In this document: positions 23,561 to 35,139 of the stretch, piece after piece
Position numbering within the stretch: the stretch's first letter is position 1
How the letters are laid out: each line of letters begins with the position of its first letter
Source of the DNA: Pseudofabraea citricarpa
Lineage: Eukaryota; Ascomycota; Leotiomycetes; Helotiales; Dermateaceae
NCBI GenBank assembly: GCA_029641185.1
Contig: JAPWGK010000013.1
Location: 1 to 64,000, forward strand
Direction of reading: 5' to 3'
Length of the DNA: 64,000 nucleotides
Program-made: the position numbers and the translations under genes
Notes under the pieces: model-generated
What the model was told of the DNA's origin: nothing
Seen by the model: only the letters and a program-made list of their open reading frames with translations
Database searches by the model: none

Positions 23561-24570
23561 AGGGTTATATCTTCCTTGGATGTCTGAAACCTTTAATATA
23601 TATGCATTCTATTAGCTTTGAAATTTGGTAATATTGCTAATTCATTGGTTAAGACAGGAAACCTAGTGACGTTAAGTATTTAAGATAGTTCTAGTTAGAT
23701 GAATCATAGAACCTACTACAAAATTTATATCAGATAACTGCGACTACATTTTCATATAAGTACTTGCTTTCCAAAATAACTTGTTCCTATACTTCATAGG
23801 TCTTCCCAAACGCCTAGTATAGCCTAATATAACGTTGGTACACTATATCCACAACTAACCACTTACATTACGTGTTCAATGCGACACCAGACAGGTTACC
23901 TGGTTCGGTTTATCCCGTTTGACAATTCTTCGAGTTACATAAGCTCTCGTGACTTAGGTAGCTCTTTAACTCTCTTTAATACAACCCCATTTACCCTATG
24001 ATTGATTCATCCATCCGGGAGTACCTTTAATAGTTTATAAGGGTTCGCGCGGGATCTTTAGGTAGGAGATACTAGGGCAGTTCGTTCAATACAGTATAAT
24101 TTTAGCGTGTTTGAAAGTCAACACGAAGTCCTAGTTACCCGCACGAGTATAACCTCGTTGCACCCACTTACCCGCTCTGTAGCGTGGCTTGCACAGGCAC
24201 ACGTTTCGAGTCTCAAGTCGGGGTCTCGAGTACGAAGGTGGTACACCCGTTCCCGTACAATTATAGTGCAATCATGAATCACCGTGTCGTCCAAGATGTA
24301 GTTAATCTAGATAGTTGAATGTAGAAAATGAGTAACTTGCCATCACCCAGAACGTTACTGAATTTACCACGTACCACGAACGTCGAATACCTACCCTACC
24401 CATACAACTTTACCCTCCTAATCTTATAACAGAGGAAGATGACCTCCTTCACGAACAGTACCAAACTCCTATATGAATCTATTCACTAACGTACGAATCC
24501 AAATCTTTCACACCACAGCCTACGCGGTCACCGCCACCATATAAATACTACTGGAATGAGGATAGGGATA
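23561..24570. other. AT-rich spacer, probably repeat-derived
   Basis: 1 kb with mixed composition and no open frame. It leads into the Copia gag remnant and might include its LTR, but no terminal repeat was identified. Confidence 0.35.
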
Positions 24571-24575
24571 TCGAC

Positions 24576-25250
24576 ATGGGGGGATCAAAGGATTTGATGT
24601 TACCTGATGGGCTGAAGCTCAGGGGGAAGAACTATATACCTTGGAAGGATCAGATATTCAATCTCCTGATTGCGAACAACCTCAGTCTATTGGTTAGAAG
24701 GAAGCTGAATATACCAATTGAGATCGATCTTGAGGAGGATGAAAGCGTGTAGGCGAAGGCTTGGATAGAGCTTCGACGTAAGGATATAAGAGCAGAGTGA
24801 GAGATATCAATAAACATTGTAGGAATGGCTGCAAAGAGCGTGGCCGCTTCACACGATATAGCAAAAGCTGTTTGGGAGGCTTTATAGAAGTAATATAGTA
24901 TAGTAGATCAGGCGTCGTAATCCTGTCGCAGGTTCTCCACAAATACCCCATAAAGTACGAGGATTATAATCTTATCACTCAAAAAGTAATTGCTTTCAAG
25001 CAGGTTATAGAAAAGCTTAACCCAAGGAAGCATAAGACCGAATAATCCGAAATAGAATCTATTACTCTTCATTCAAGGCTGGTATCCAAGTTTCCTGTAT
25101 AGTGAGAACGCCAAAGATCCAGAATCTATATTTCTGATAACTCTACGTTTTCAAGAGGCCTTAATACCTGATACTCCAGATGAGAGTCGCAGTACAAAAC
25201 ATACTGCTGCTTTATATAGAGGAAACCCATGAAAAGGTAGCTACAACGCC
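24576..25250 (+). mobile_element. Copia-type LTR retrotransposon gag remnant
   Basis: From an ATG at 24576 the frame reads LPDGLKLRGKNYIPWKDQIF, matching the start of Copia gag (a gene product written as K-L-x-G-x-N-Y-x-x-W). It continues with VWEAL about 90 residues later. Stops (TAG, TGA, TAG, TAA) interrupt it, mostly at places where Trp or Gln is plausible. Downstream the frame is lost. No protease, integrase or reverse transcriptase follows, so this is a fragment. Confidence 0.7.
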
Positions 25251-25337
25251 AGTATATACACGCTTTCGTCTCAGTCATGTTACATATTATTTTTTGGGTT
25301 TATTCCGTCCAGTTCCGTCTACCTGATGTGTTCCGCC

Positions 25338-26720
25338 TCACATACTAAGGAGATTATCGCGCTGCTGTTGAGGAGAAGGCCCTGGACCCCCGTAGCCTCC
25401 TCGCTGCTGCTGTAGAGGACCTCTCTGCGGTGGAAGATATGGCAGTTGCTGATTTGGTGGTGGCCCACGTTGCTGAGGTGGAAACTGCATTTGCTGATTT
25501 GAGGGACCTCTTCCGTCTCCTTGCCGTGAGCTAGGACGTTGATCTTGAGCGAAAGGCTGTGCAAATGGTTGAGGAGCTCTTCCTTCTCCTTGTCGAGAAC
25601 TGGGCCGTTGCTCCTGTGCGAAGGGCGGTAGTCCATACCCTTGTGGTTGATCCCGAGGTGATCGTCCGCCAGATCCACCACCACGATTTGAAGGTGGACC
25701 ACTTCTTCCGCCTTGCCGAGAGCTAGGTCTTTGGTCCTGTGCAAATGGAGGAGGACCATACCCTGCCGGACCTCCTCTTCCACCTTGTCGCGAATTGGGT
25801 CTCTGATTTTGCGCAAAGGGAGGAGGCCCGTAACCAGGCGATTGCGAACCGCCTCTCCCGCCTTGCCTCGAATTTGGCCTTTGATCTTGGGCAAATGGAG
25901 GAGGGCCAAAGCCTGGAGAACCACCTCTTCCACCCTGTCGTGAATTGGGCCTTTGTTCTTGAGCAAACGGAGGAGGACCGTAACCTTGTTGAGGAACTCC
26001 TCCACCACTACTGCCAGAGGCCATCCCCCCTCTTCCCCGGCCATCCGGTGGGTAACCACCTCGCCCTCTACCACCGCCAGGCATGCCACCTCTTCCACCT
26101 CCAATTCCACCTCTACCGGCCATTGCATCCTCGTCATATGTACTGATAATCGACAACGCAGCACTCGCCCGGTTTGTGTTCAAGAATCCTCCATGTGGCT
26201 GTTCGAGCGGTGGCTGATTATATGGATCGAAAGCTCGGGGAGGAGAAGCCATTCCGGGGTTCATTGGCGGACTCATCCGTTGTTGTCCTGGAGGTGATCT
26301 GTTCCCACTTGGAGGCTGCCTTCCATTAGGGCCAGGAGTCATGGGTGACGGTGGAGCTTCCGATGCTATCTCAAAGGTAGCAACCGCGGGCACTCTCTGT
26401 GCTTGTGGGGCGTACACAGGTGTAGGCTGCTGAGGATCTGAGGGTTGAGGGGGACTGGGCAATGACTGTATAGCTGGGCTAGATGAAGGCCCAGGAGCTT
26501 CTGCGCCGGCGATACCTCTCGGAGCAGTCGTTGGTTTACCCTCCAGTGCGTTCATCGCACCACCCTGGCCCGCGCCTTGTCCTGCTGTTCCCACGCGGGT
26601 GGCATCGAACTGTTGCAAGGCATTCTGCTGGGCATATTGCTGCTTGATGATATCGCCGCCATATCCATATCCGGGCTTGTGAGGAGCGTCGCCCACAGCG
26701 CACGACAGACAAGCACCCAT
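25338..26720 (-). CDS. Putatively N-acylated protein with Gly/Pro/Gln tandem repeats
   Basis: 460 aa, single exon, not recognised. The N-terminus MGACLSC fits N-myristoylation at Gly2 with palmitoylation of Cys4 and Cys7, which would hold it on the inner face of a membrane (inference). Residues about 45-200 are Pro/Ser/Gln-rich. RGG-like glycine stretches follow (about 205-240). Then come five to six tandem copies of a unit of about 24 residues built on GYGPPPFAQ and QRPNSRQGGRGG (about 244-407), and a Gln/Pro-rich tail. No folded domain is evident. The FAQ(E/D/N)QRP core varies mainly at the charged position. The ATG is preceded by no better start. Confidence 0.75.
   Translation of the reverse strand: MGACLSCAVGDAPHKPGYGYGGDIIKQQYAQQNALQQFDATRVGTAGQGAGQGGAMNALEGKPTTAPRGIAGAEAPGPSSSPAIQSLPSPPQPSDPQQPTPVYAPQAQRVPAVATFEIASEAPPSPMTPGPNGRQPPSGNRSPPGQQRMSPPMNPGMASPPRAFDPYNQPPLEQPHGGFLNTNRASAALSIISTYDEDAMAGRGGIGGGRGGMPGGGRGRGGYPPDGRGRGGMASGSSGGGVPQQGYGPPPFAQEQRPNSRQGGRGGSPGFGPPPFAQDQRPNSRQGGRGGSQSPGYGPPPFAQNQRPNSRQGGRGGPAGYGPPPFAQDQRPSSRQGGRSGPPSNRGGGSGGRSPRDQPQGYGLPPFAQEQRPSSRQGEGRAPQPFAQPFAQDQRPSSRQGDGRGPSNQQMQFPPQQRGPPPNQQLPYLPPQRGPLQQQRGGYGGPGPSPQQQRDNLLSM
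25500..25987 (-). repeat. In-gene tandem repeat of about 70-80 bp
   Basis: Encodes the GYGPPPFAQ..QRPNSRQGGRGG units. Copies differ mainly by synonymous or single-residue changes. The repeat is prone to copy-number change. Confidence 0.8.
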
Positions 26721-28241
26721 CCGTCAGGTGTGGTTCGATATGGTGAGTGGGATTATGTGCCGGTCCACTTGTGCGATAGAGGGGCGAATCTGAAGATGGG
26801 GAGCGAGAGATTTTCGAATAGGAGGGAGGGGTTTTCGTCAGGAATTTCAGGGTCGAAGGGATAATGGCGTTTAGGTTGATCTGTAAGGACTGGACAAGGG
26901 GCTTCGAACTTTGTAAGGAGTGAAGTTGAGAACGAAGACGCAAAAGGGAGGACGACCGGGAGGAAGGCAGTGCGGTACATAGTCTTTACAGTACCAGCAC
27001 CAGCTTATGTCGAATAGAGTACGCGTCGCGTATATTATTGCCAACCCACAATTTAAAGCAACCAGCATTATCGGAATACCCGGCTGCAACTGTGCTCCGT
27101 AACTGCGTAACAATTGCTAAGCAGAGAAAGCATAGTAACGGCTCGATAATCGTATACGGCAACCAGGAGTCCGCGGTCGGATATAGAGATACTGTAATGA
27201 TCTATACGGACTCGCTGTCGCTCTTGTCTCTCTCGCAGGTCTCACACGTCTCTCGCTCACTCGCTTACTCATTTATCCGAAGTCCGGTAGTACTAGACCC
27301 TGTTAAACACTCGTCTTTATATCGCTATTGCATTATCGTACTGCCAGCGCACAAGTCACAAAATTGCCATACGTCAGTTCACCTTCTTTCTGCAACGTCC
27401 AGATCTATATATAGAGGCGTATTACAACAAGGTACGAGTAGCTGAAGGAAGCCGTTCGGAATGTTATTAGAGCAGCAGGATCCCTTAAACAGACATATAA
27501 TAACACTATTCTTAATTTAAATTTTTTCCTACTTTCTCCTTTCTTTTTTTCTACAAAAAACAGACTAGCCGATACGGAGTATAAGGTAAGTCATTTAGGC
27601 GATATATGTGACAGCAGTTCGTGCATGTCACGTTTGCACACAGGTGACTATCGATACAACTGACCAATTTTTACTCTGCATGTTATATATGTATAATTAT
27701 AGCCACATATTAGAAACATATAGAATTGTGCTGTCGCTTACACGATAAACAATAACTAATCAAACTACTGGGTAAAATATAAGAAGGTAAAAGTGGATGG
27801 ACTTTACAGCTATTAAACAGGCCATCGGCAGAATGGACCCGAGCCGATAAGCCAATGATCACGCGAAGAACCCGACCCGAGCCCGAGCCCCCTAAACAGT
27901 TGATAAACTTTGAATTCACGTGATGATAAACATCACGTTCTTCATGTGGCCCTGCTATTACCATTCGGTTTACTCCAAGTTGAAATTTCAATGAAAAATC
28001 ACGCGTCGCAGATTAAGGAATATAAGAGTGGAAGACGCATTCTGACAAATCACTTGCTTACTTATCTACTCTGTCACTCAAGTCTGGTCGTAACTACCTG
28101 GGTACCTATACTTAACCTTCCGTGCATTTCGTTGCTATTCACGGAACAAACACGGTGTATCTCGAAATTTTCTCAACGTCAGTTACCCGCAAGATCAATT
28201 ATCTTCTGGCTTTCTCCGTCCGCTTTTAAGAGCTATACAGG
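26721..28241. other. Divergent intergenic region before ABZ2
   Basis: 1.5 kb with a C/T-rich patch near 27205-27265, an AT-rich patch at about 27480-27720, and a CACGTG at 27917-27922. It holds two promoters by position. No gene was recognised. Confidence 0.45.
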
Positions 28242-29137
28242 ATGAAGCCGGACTTCGAACTTTTTTCCTCACTGCGTTTTGATCCACGGCTCCTTTCAAG
28301 TTCTGCGAACTCTGCAGTCTCAATCAAGTCCGAACCGAGCCCCTTGTATATGTTAGCTTACCACCGTGACCGCATTCTTGAAGCCGCGAGCCATTTCGGT
28401 TGGACAAAAGCGATCGATCAACTCAAGGGTCCAGAAGGCTTAGAAAAGCTAGTCAAAACCCTTGAGGAGGAGGGAATAACTGATTCCAAGACAGCTCTAC
28501 GTGTTAAGGTTTTGGTTTCTCACGATGGCAAGATCACCGTCGAGAAAAACCAGACACCAGATGTACCTCTAGAGAACTTGTACCCATCCAGGGTACCACC
28601 GCCACTATCTTCAATTGGTCCCAAGGTGTCTGCTCTCACTGGAGGTGCTCTGACTCTTGGAGAGAATGATTCTGTTACTGGAGATGCAAAGAAAGGCGAT
28701 GCCTGGGATATAATCCCTGATCTCTCGAGAACAACGCCATCTCCATATACCAGAAATAAGACGACGAGCAGAGACATGTATACATATGCGCGGGAAAGGG
28801 TTGGTATCATGAACATGGCCGAGAAGAGAGAGGTGCTTATTGTGAGTAACAAAGATGGTGAAATCATGGAAGGAAGCTTGACAAGCGTTTTTTTCTGGAG
28901 AAACGGCGAATGGACAACTCCGCCCGTATCAAGTGGCGGCCAGGCTGGAACCACCAGAAGATGGTTGCTTGAGAAGGGGTAAGTACCGACCAACAACTTT
29001 GCGATATTGAATATTGACCGAGTAATAGGCTCTGCGTTGAGGAACCTGTGCGCGTTGATTCTCTGAGTGAAGGAGAGGAGTGCTGGATCAGTAACGGAGT
29101 TCGGGGTATGTCATGGGGCAAGGTCAAGCTTCTCTGA
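28242..29137 (+). CDS. ABZ2: 4-amino-4-deoxychorismate lyase (p-aminobenzoate synthesis)
   Basis: CDS join(28242..28978,29029..29137), 281 aa; 50-nt intron GTAAGT..AATAG. A fold-type IV PLP enzyme that splits aminodeoxychorismate to p-aminobenzoate and pyruvate, feeding folate. RNKTTSRDMYTYARERVG holds the likely PLP lysine K173. IMEGSLTSVFFWRNGEW carries the PLP-contact Glu-Gly-Ser and is a family signature. The second exon supplies EECWISNGVRGMSWG, the family's C-terminal motif. The FELFSSLRFDP start is typical of fungal ABZ2. With the FolB-like gene and FOL3 it is one of three folate-synthesis-type genes here. Confidence 0.88.
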
Positions 29138-29899
29138 TCGATAAAGGGTTGAATGAGTAAAACTGCAAGTTACGAGGAGACAATTAGGTGCTGAATTGGA
29201 TGGGAATGTAAGCTGTAACTGCAGATCGTGTTCCCATACCTGTAGGTAGTATAAGCACCTTGTGTTACTCAATCTCATCCATGACTTGAATGCCAAAACG
29301 AACCTAGGCGTGCATGCAAGCTTAGCAAGATATCATCTGAACGATAGACGTATTCTAGGGTGTTTGCTATCTCTCCAAGATATGATCAGGTTATTTGATC
29401 CGTCTAAATACTTGATTCTCCTTTCATAGAGGGTGTCATACTTCGCATGAGAAAAGGCGTCATCCTAAGCAAAATAGAAACATTCCTAGAGCTTAAAGAA
29501 AGCGAAAATTTAATATAAGAACGATAACAAAGGAGCTTACGACCGAGTACAGCAGCCATACCCAAACAGGACGTATGGCAACTTGTTCTGGATATCCCCT
29601 CACCATCCGCTTTCCTGGGGAGCCATCAGCACCATGCCTATTGATGTTATCAGTCGTGCTTGAATATTAAAGCTGCCATTATTCTGAGCTCTGGATTGAC
29701 GCATGGTACTTCCGTACATGCCATGCTCCGTTCAAACATCTCTCCCCGGATGATCTGATTGGGGGCCCCGCTTTTACCCCGTCCTCATATCAGCAAATGT
29801 TTATTTAGGTCAGCAACATCTTGCTCACTTCTCAAGAGTCCTTGCAGACCCACCATCTACACCTCAACCCGCCCCATCCAGACATCAAGATATATCATC
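29138..29899. other. Intergenic region between ABZ2 and the CMD gene
   Basis: 762 bp, no gene recognised. The last 130 bp is C-rich leader and is also matched in the pseudogene near 58 kb, so the duplicated unit included part of this leader. Confidence 0.5.
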
Positions 29900-30590
29900 A
29901 TGCGTATTCCCTATGTGTCTGATCCTCCGCCGGAAAGCACACCTGAGAATGCAGCAATCGTAGAGCGTGTACGAGCCCGCCGAGCACCTCGACCCCTCCA
30001 ACCCCTCGATCTTGCACTCCTACACTCCCCGGCCGTGGCAGATGGCTGGAATGGTTTTCTAGGAGCGGTGAGGACAAAAACCAGTCTAAATGATGATATC
30101 AGAGAGATTGCAATCTGCAGGGTGGCGGTTATAAACGAGGCTTGGTATGAATGGGGTCACCATGCTCCTCTGGCCAAAGCTGGCGGAGTAAGTGAAGAAG
30201 GATTGGAGGTTCTTGGGGAAACGGATCTTAAGGGCCTCAAGGAGGGAGGAGGCTTGACACAACAGATGTGGGCAGTTGTACAATACACCGATGCGATGAC
30301 CGAACATGTCTCGGTACCAGATGAGGTCTTTGATGAGCTCAAGAAGTACTTCTCTGACTCGGAAATAGTAGAAATCACAGCCACGGTACGTTTTATAAGC
30401 ACCCTCTTGTATTTTTTCGTTTTTTGTTTTGTTTTTTGTTTCTGATGTGAAATCTCTAGGTCGCGGCATACAATTGTGTTAGTAGGTTTCTTGTAGCACT
30501 TAATGGTAAGTTTCAGAAGAGCTTTTGGATGTCGAGGATTACTTACTAACTACCCAAGTCGGAGAAAGGAACGGCGCTAGAACTCACTAA
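29900..30590 (+). CDS. Carboxymuconolactone decarboxylase/AhpD-like protein
   Basis: CDS join(29900..30385,30460..30505,30559..30590), 187 aa; introns of 74 and 53 nt, the second with TACTAAC. The CMD fold is shown by AICRVAVINEAWYEWGHHAP, where EWGHH (84-88) fits the family's conserved Glu and His; the CxxC of peroxidase-type AhpD is absent. The C-terminus AAYNCVSRFLVALNVGE is also typical. Substrate is unknown; such proteins act as decarboxylases, lactonases or redox proteins. Splicing of two small last exons is needed to keep the conserved end. A second, destroyed copy lies at about 57975-58580. Confidence 0.82.
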
Positions 30591-31125
30591 GGGGATCATA
30601 CCTTGAGAAACACAAAATTGTTTATGATAAATACCTACCTAGACATAGAACACACCCAATTGTACATACAGCGAGTAACAAATGGCCACAGGGGCATAAT
30701 TCCAACTCGATTCGCCAAATATAATGCAGTTGCAATCAACGAATGATGTTTACATAATATCTGGCTTTACAAGATACCGTGCGACATATTTTATATCTCT
30801 TGGGCCTGACTCGTCGTTAAGGCCTGTTTAGTTCTCTTCACTAGCAATTTTCGTGGGCGTTTGCTAATGACAAGAGCCCTGAATATGGTCTGATCGCTCT
30901 TCGCCTTGATGGTGCCGTCAGTGCCTCCGTGTCAGCCATGAAATTTTCTGAGAAGCTGATCCCGACTACAACATAAACAAAGAAGATCTCAGCCCCAGAG
31001 TATTTATTGCTTGTCATGTGATTGCAATGGGCGCATTCCTAGCCATACAGTAAGCGACCGAACCCTGTTGTCGTCATCCGTCGTTGAGAAAACACGCAAT
31101 TTTCTTCAATCTTGAGAACGACGAC
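30591..31125. other. Intergenic region before the acyltransferase gene
   Basis: 535 bp, no gene or clear motif. Presumed promoter of the downstream gene. Confidence 0.4.
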
Positions 31126-32887
31126 ATGGTTCCAACACCAGCGATTGTCCGTCTCCCCAATGGCCAGACCCTCACTGTCACGCCTGTATTTGGTGGCTAC
31201 TTCTTCAAGTCAAACGACCTCAACATCCACAGCAGCATCTTTCCTCCAGGATGGACAGTCATCTTGCAATCCGAAGACTACTTGGACGAGCATCTCACGG
31301 ATGCCGAAGCCTTTGCGGCAGATCATGCTGAACTCAGTGGCATGCCGAGCGAGCGCCGACATCACATCCATCCCTACCGAACGCCCACGCTACACAATGA
31401 CAATCTATTCATCTCATCCATCTCCAGCCCCTCCAACAGCGACTTCAAGCCGCCTACGAGCCCCACGCGATCTATCGCTATGATGCTTTGGGCTTCACTC
31501 TACTGGTATTTTCACCAGCAAGAGCCGTCACCCTGCCTTACAACCGAGACCTCCAAGAAGACTCCCGACGGGGGCAAACCGAAAGGAGAGTGGCGCATCA
31601 ATATCAAGCGCGAGGGCGTGTTCCGGGGCAGGAATCTGATCCAGAAACTGGAAAGGATGGGTCTGATCAGCTCAGAGGATTCTACGGTAGGCACCAGCTT
31701 AGAGGAGCATGGCCCAGAGGGATGGTCAGAGATGTTCACATCTAGGCGCAACTTCTGGCAATTACCTGCCACATTATTTCTTTTTACACTCTCTCCCAGT
31801 CAGATGGGCCATATCTCTTCTGCATCCCCTTATGGCAGCCGGCCTAGCTCCCCGGTCCGTGGAGAAGTAGCTCGCAGTCACTCACCAAGCAAGAGAGAGT
31901 CGTTGGAAGTTGGTCCAATTCTGAGTCCAGGTCTGTGGTCCCCATCCAGCTCGGGGCCTTTCTCATCAGGAAGCCATCTTCCAACTTATTTCCCCCCTCC
32001 ACCGTTGCAGTATACCATGTCCAATGGTACTAGACATCCAGTTCGCCCAAAGCCGCCACGACAAGGAGAAACCTTCTACACTCGGTACATTCCAAGCGTG
32101 GGCCAGTATCTATCATTCCGGACTGCCTCACTGTCAGATCGCCCTGTCGCGTACAATGGGCCAAGTTCTTCTAGTATATACAGTTCTCACAGAGCATCAG
32201 CTTCCCTCTCCTCTATCCCATCCCATCTTTCAGCAACCGCACTCATGGACCCACCTTCGTCACCTCTGCTCGGGACACCTAAGTTGAGTGATACTTGCCA
32301 AATGACCGATCTTCAGTTACTTAACAAGTGGATGAATATTCCACGTGTCTGTAAATTCTGGGGCTGCGCTGGTCCTCAAGAGACGCAGACTGAATTCCTA
32401 ACTACCAACCTCAAATCGAAAAACAGCTTTCCAGTAATTGGACTTTGGGATGGGAAACCATTCGGCTACTTCGAACTCTATTGGGTGAAAGAGGATGGAC
32501 TGGGTAAGTATTTGGGCGGCGATGCAGGGGATTTCGACAGGGGTTTCCACGTCCTTGTGGGAGAAGATGAGTTTCGAGGCAAGGCCAGAGTGCATGCCTG
32601 GATCACCTCGTTGGCACATTGGGCATTCTCCGTTGACTACCGCACTATGAACGTGGTACTCGAACCAAGGGTTGACAACGAACGGTAAGCCTAGTCGAGT
32701 CCCCACATATGATTTCTTCAACTTCTTGGTTAAGTTCAATTATGAGCCATGTGGCTAATATGCAAACAGGTTCATATCACATCTTGCTGAGGCTGGGTTT
32801 CTGAAGGAGCGAGAGATCACCTTTCCTCATAAGCAATCGGCCTATGTGAAGTTGAGACGGGAGAATTTTGAGGCACCATTTATATAA
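31126..32887 (+). CDS. Siderophore-type N5-hydroxyornithine acyltransferase (SidF/SidL family)
   Basis: CDS join(31126..32684,32770..32887), 558 aa; 85-nt intron with a CTAAT branch site. The C-terminal domain (about 395-558) is a GNAT-type acyltransferase of the siderophore class: FGYFELYWVKEDGLG, RGFHVLVGEDEFRG, VLEPRVDNERFI and FPHKQSAYVKL. Such enzymes put acetyl or anhydromevalonyl groups on N5-hydroxyornithine for ferricrocin- or fusarinine-type siderophores. Residues about 1-220 form the family's N-terminal part. Residues about 225-390 are Ser/Pro-rich and probably disordered. No peroxisomal SKL-like end is present, so a cytosolic SidL-like role is a little more likely. No NRPS or ornithine monooxygenase is nearby. 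Confidence 0.8.
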
Positions 32888-35139
32888 TATAAGTAGGTAT
32901 ATAGAATGACTTTTACGAATACTATGTTTGTTCTTACTCACTGGCGTTATCCTCCGGGCTGTGCACTACTTACTGTAGGTCCTCGATTCTTATAATATTC
33001 TAGACGACGTTTTCCGAACCGGCATCTTTCGTGGATTAGAGGAGCGGCAGCGGAATAAAGACGGCCCATAAATAGCCCTGTGATGTTAGAATGGCAGGAT
33101 CGAAAAGGACTCTCCATCCTATAAAGTAATCTCAACTGAAGAGATAAAAAGGAGTTAATTTCTAATACTAAGAAATCACTGTGACTAGGTACTAAGCTAA
33201 ATAATTACGACCACGGGACCCAAAAACAACAGTCCTATTGCATTTGTGTCACGTGAACCTTCAAGCAGTGGAACTAAAACAGAGAAGCTTGCCTTCTACT
33301 TTATTAAACGAAAGAAAAGTCCAGCTGATATAGTGATTAGGTTTCTAGTTTCTGTGAAGCTCTCTCCCATGCTAAAAATTGACCTGATCTGAATTATTCC
33401 TTTGATCGTAGCTCTCTTTAAGGTTTAGTGGTTGGCTGTATATACCTGGTGATGGTATTAAGCATCTGATATACTTGGTAGAATACCACAACTCCCACTT
33501 GTCAAACTCATATTTGTATCTGTACCTGCAGTTATTTTATCCTTGTTGATACATAAATTACAGTTTACATAATAGTCCTCTAGCATGAGGCTCTCATCCC
33601 ACCTTGACCTTAGACCATACAAGCAGCTTAGCAGCCAGGTGTGGCGACATGTTATGATTATCGAGGTCAGCAAACTCAACAATAGTTCTCTGTCTCACGA
33701 GAACCAGCCCTTAGCCTCCCTCTTCTTAGCTGCTTTGGCTTCTTTGCGTTCCTGTATCTGGATTTGGTGTTAGCCCGGCATCTACTATTTCTCTTGGCCA
33801 TCTGTCATCTATGGTAATTGCTTACCCACTGCTTCTTGCAATCCCGGTATGCTCTATCGTACTTAGTCAGTAGTTTTCTCCCCAATCCTAAAATCTTACC
33901 TCTAGTCATATGGTTGCTTGATAACAATAAAAACTAAGAAAACCTAGGGACAAGAAGGCTTACTGGAAATAATCTGTACACATCTCCCTATCACCGCCGT
34001 TCCGGTGCAGGCATTTGAGACTCTTGTTGGCCGCCTCCTGACACGGATCGAAGAACTCTCCAGGTCGTTTACTATCCGCAAGTTAGTATACGCCAACAGA
34101 CCCTCCCTCTATCACTCATCCATTCCCCGAGCAAGAGAAAGACGAAGGAAATTCACCTCTCGAATTTGGCGCTGGTTTTGGCATCCCATAGTATGTCGTC
34201 GGGATTGGAGGATGACGAAGTCGGAGAAGAAGACATGATAAAGAAAGTAAGGAGGGTTCCAGGGGAGTTAGCTGACAAGATGGCAGTTCCTACGGCGAAG
34301 ATCAATCATCAATAATGATTCTTCGCATCCAGAAGATTCAGAAGGTTCTATGCTCGCTTGCTAGCGCCGGTACCTTATCTGCGCCGTCTAATCTCTTATC
34401 TCGGGAGCAAGGATACGTGCTCATCGCCCGTCCGTCACTGTCAATAATCAGAGCCAAGGACTACATTCTTTTCGCTATCCTTTCTCCTCCTTGATCGTCG
34501 GAAGAATACTCTAATATGGCAAGAAAGAAGCAAACGAACGAACTCAATCAGATCAGTATCAAATCGGAGGCAAATTGCTAAAGACCTATTTAGAGGATGG
34601 GAGCTGGGCCAGAGAGACAGAATCAAGATAAAACAAAGCAACGCAATAGAGAGCAATGATCGCCGAAGACACATCAAGCTCGAATGCCGTCCATGATAAT
34701 TTCACGTCTCATGTAACCCCGCTTATTATATGCTCGTCGTAGGTAACAGATGCTCTGTCCATGAGATGAGCCCGGCGAGTCCAAACGTATACCGGTAATA
34801 TAGGGACCGTAATATACTGCCAAATGCCACGGAGGAAGACGATTCGATAATATACCTCGCCCGACATGAGCAAAATATATCGGAACCCGTGGGGAAGAGA
34901 TAAAATCTGAGACATGGCAAGGCGGATATCGTGAAGGACACCGAGGCGGTGCACAAGAGGCTTTCGGAAAATGACCTAGTTAATGGGGATGGGATAATCA
35001 GGGATCGATAGATGTTAACAAGGAGGCAGTTAGTAGAGACGATAGTAGCTAGAAACCAGAAGCTCAAGGAGTGGGGCAATAGATGATAATTTACCGAAAT
35101 ATATAAATTGCCGTCTGATTGCAAGTTGAGCTACCTTGA
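32888..35139. other. 2.25-kb convergent intergenic region
   Basis: Longer than expected between two 3' ends. It holds a CACGTG near 33250 and only short frames without recognised similarity, such as a 77-codon frame at 34005. It could hide an unrecognised non-coding or fast-evolving gene. Confidence 0.4.

Noticed and set aside
25319..26164. 281-codon minus-strand frame in another phase
   Set aside because: Shadow of the repeat-rich gene at 25338-26720; the repeat keeps other frames open.
34005..34238. 77-codon plus-strand frame in the FOL3/acyltransferase gap
   Set aside because: Basic, no domain, no splice partners; not supported as a gene.
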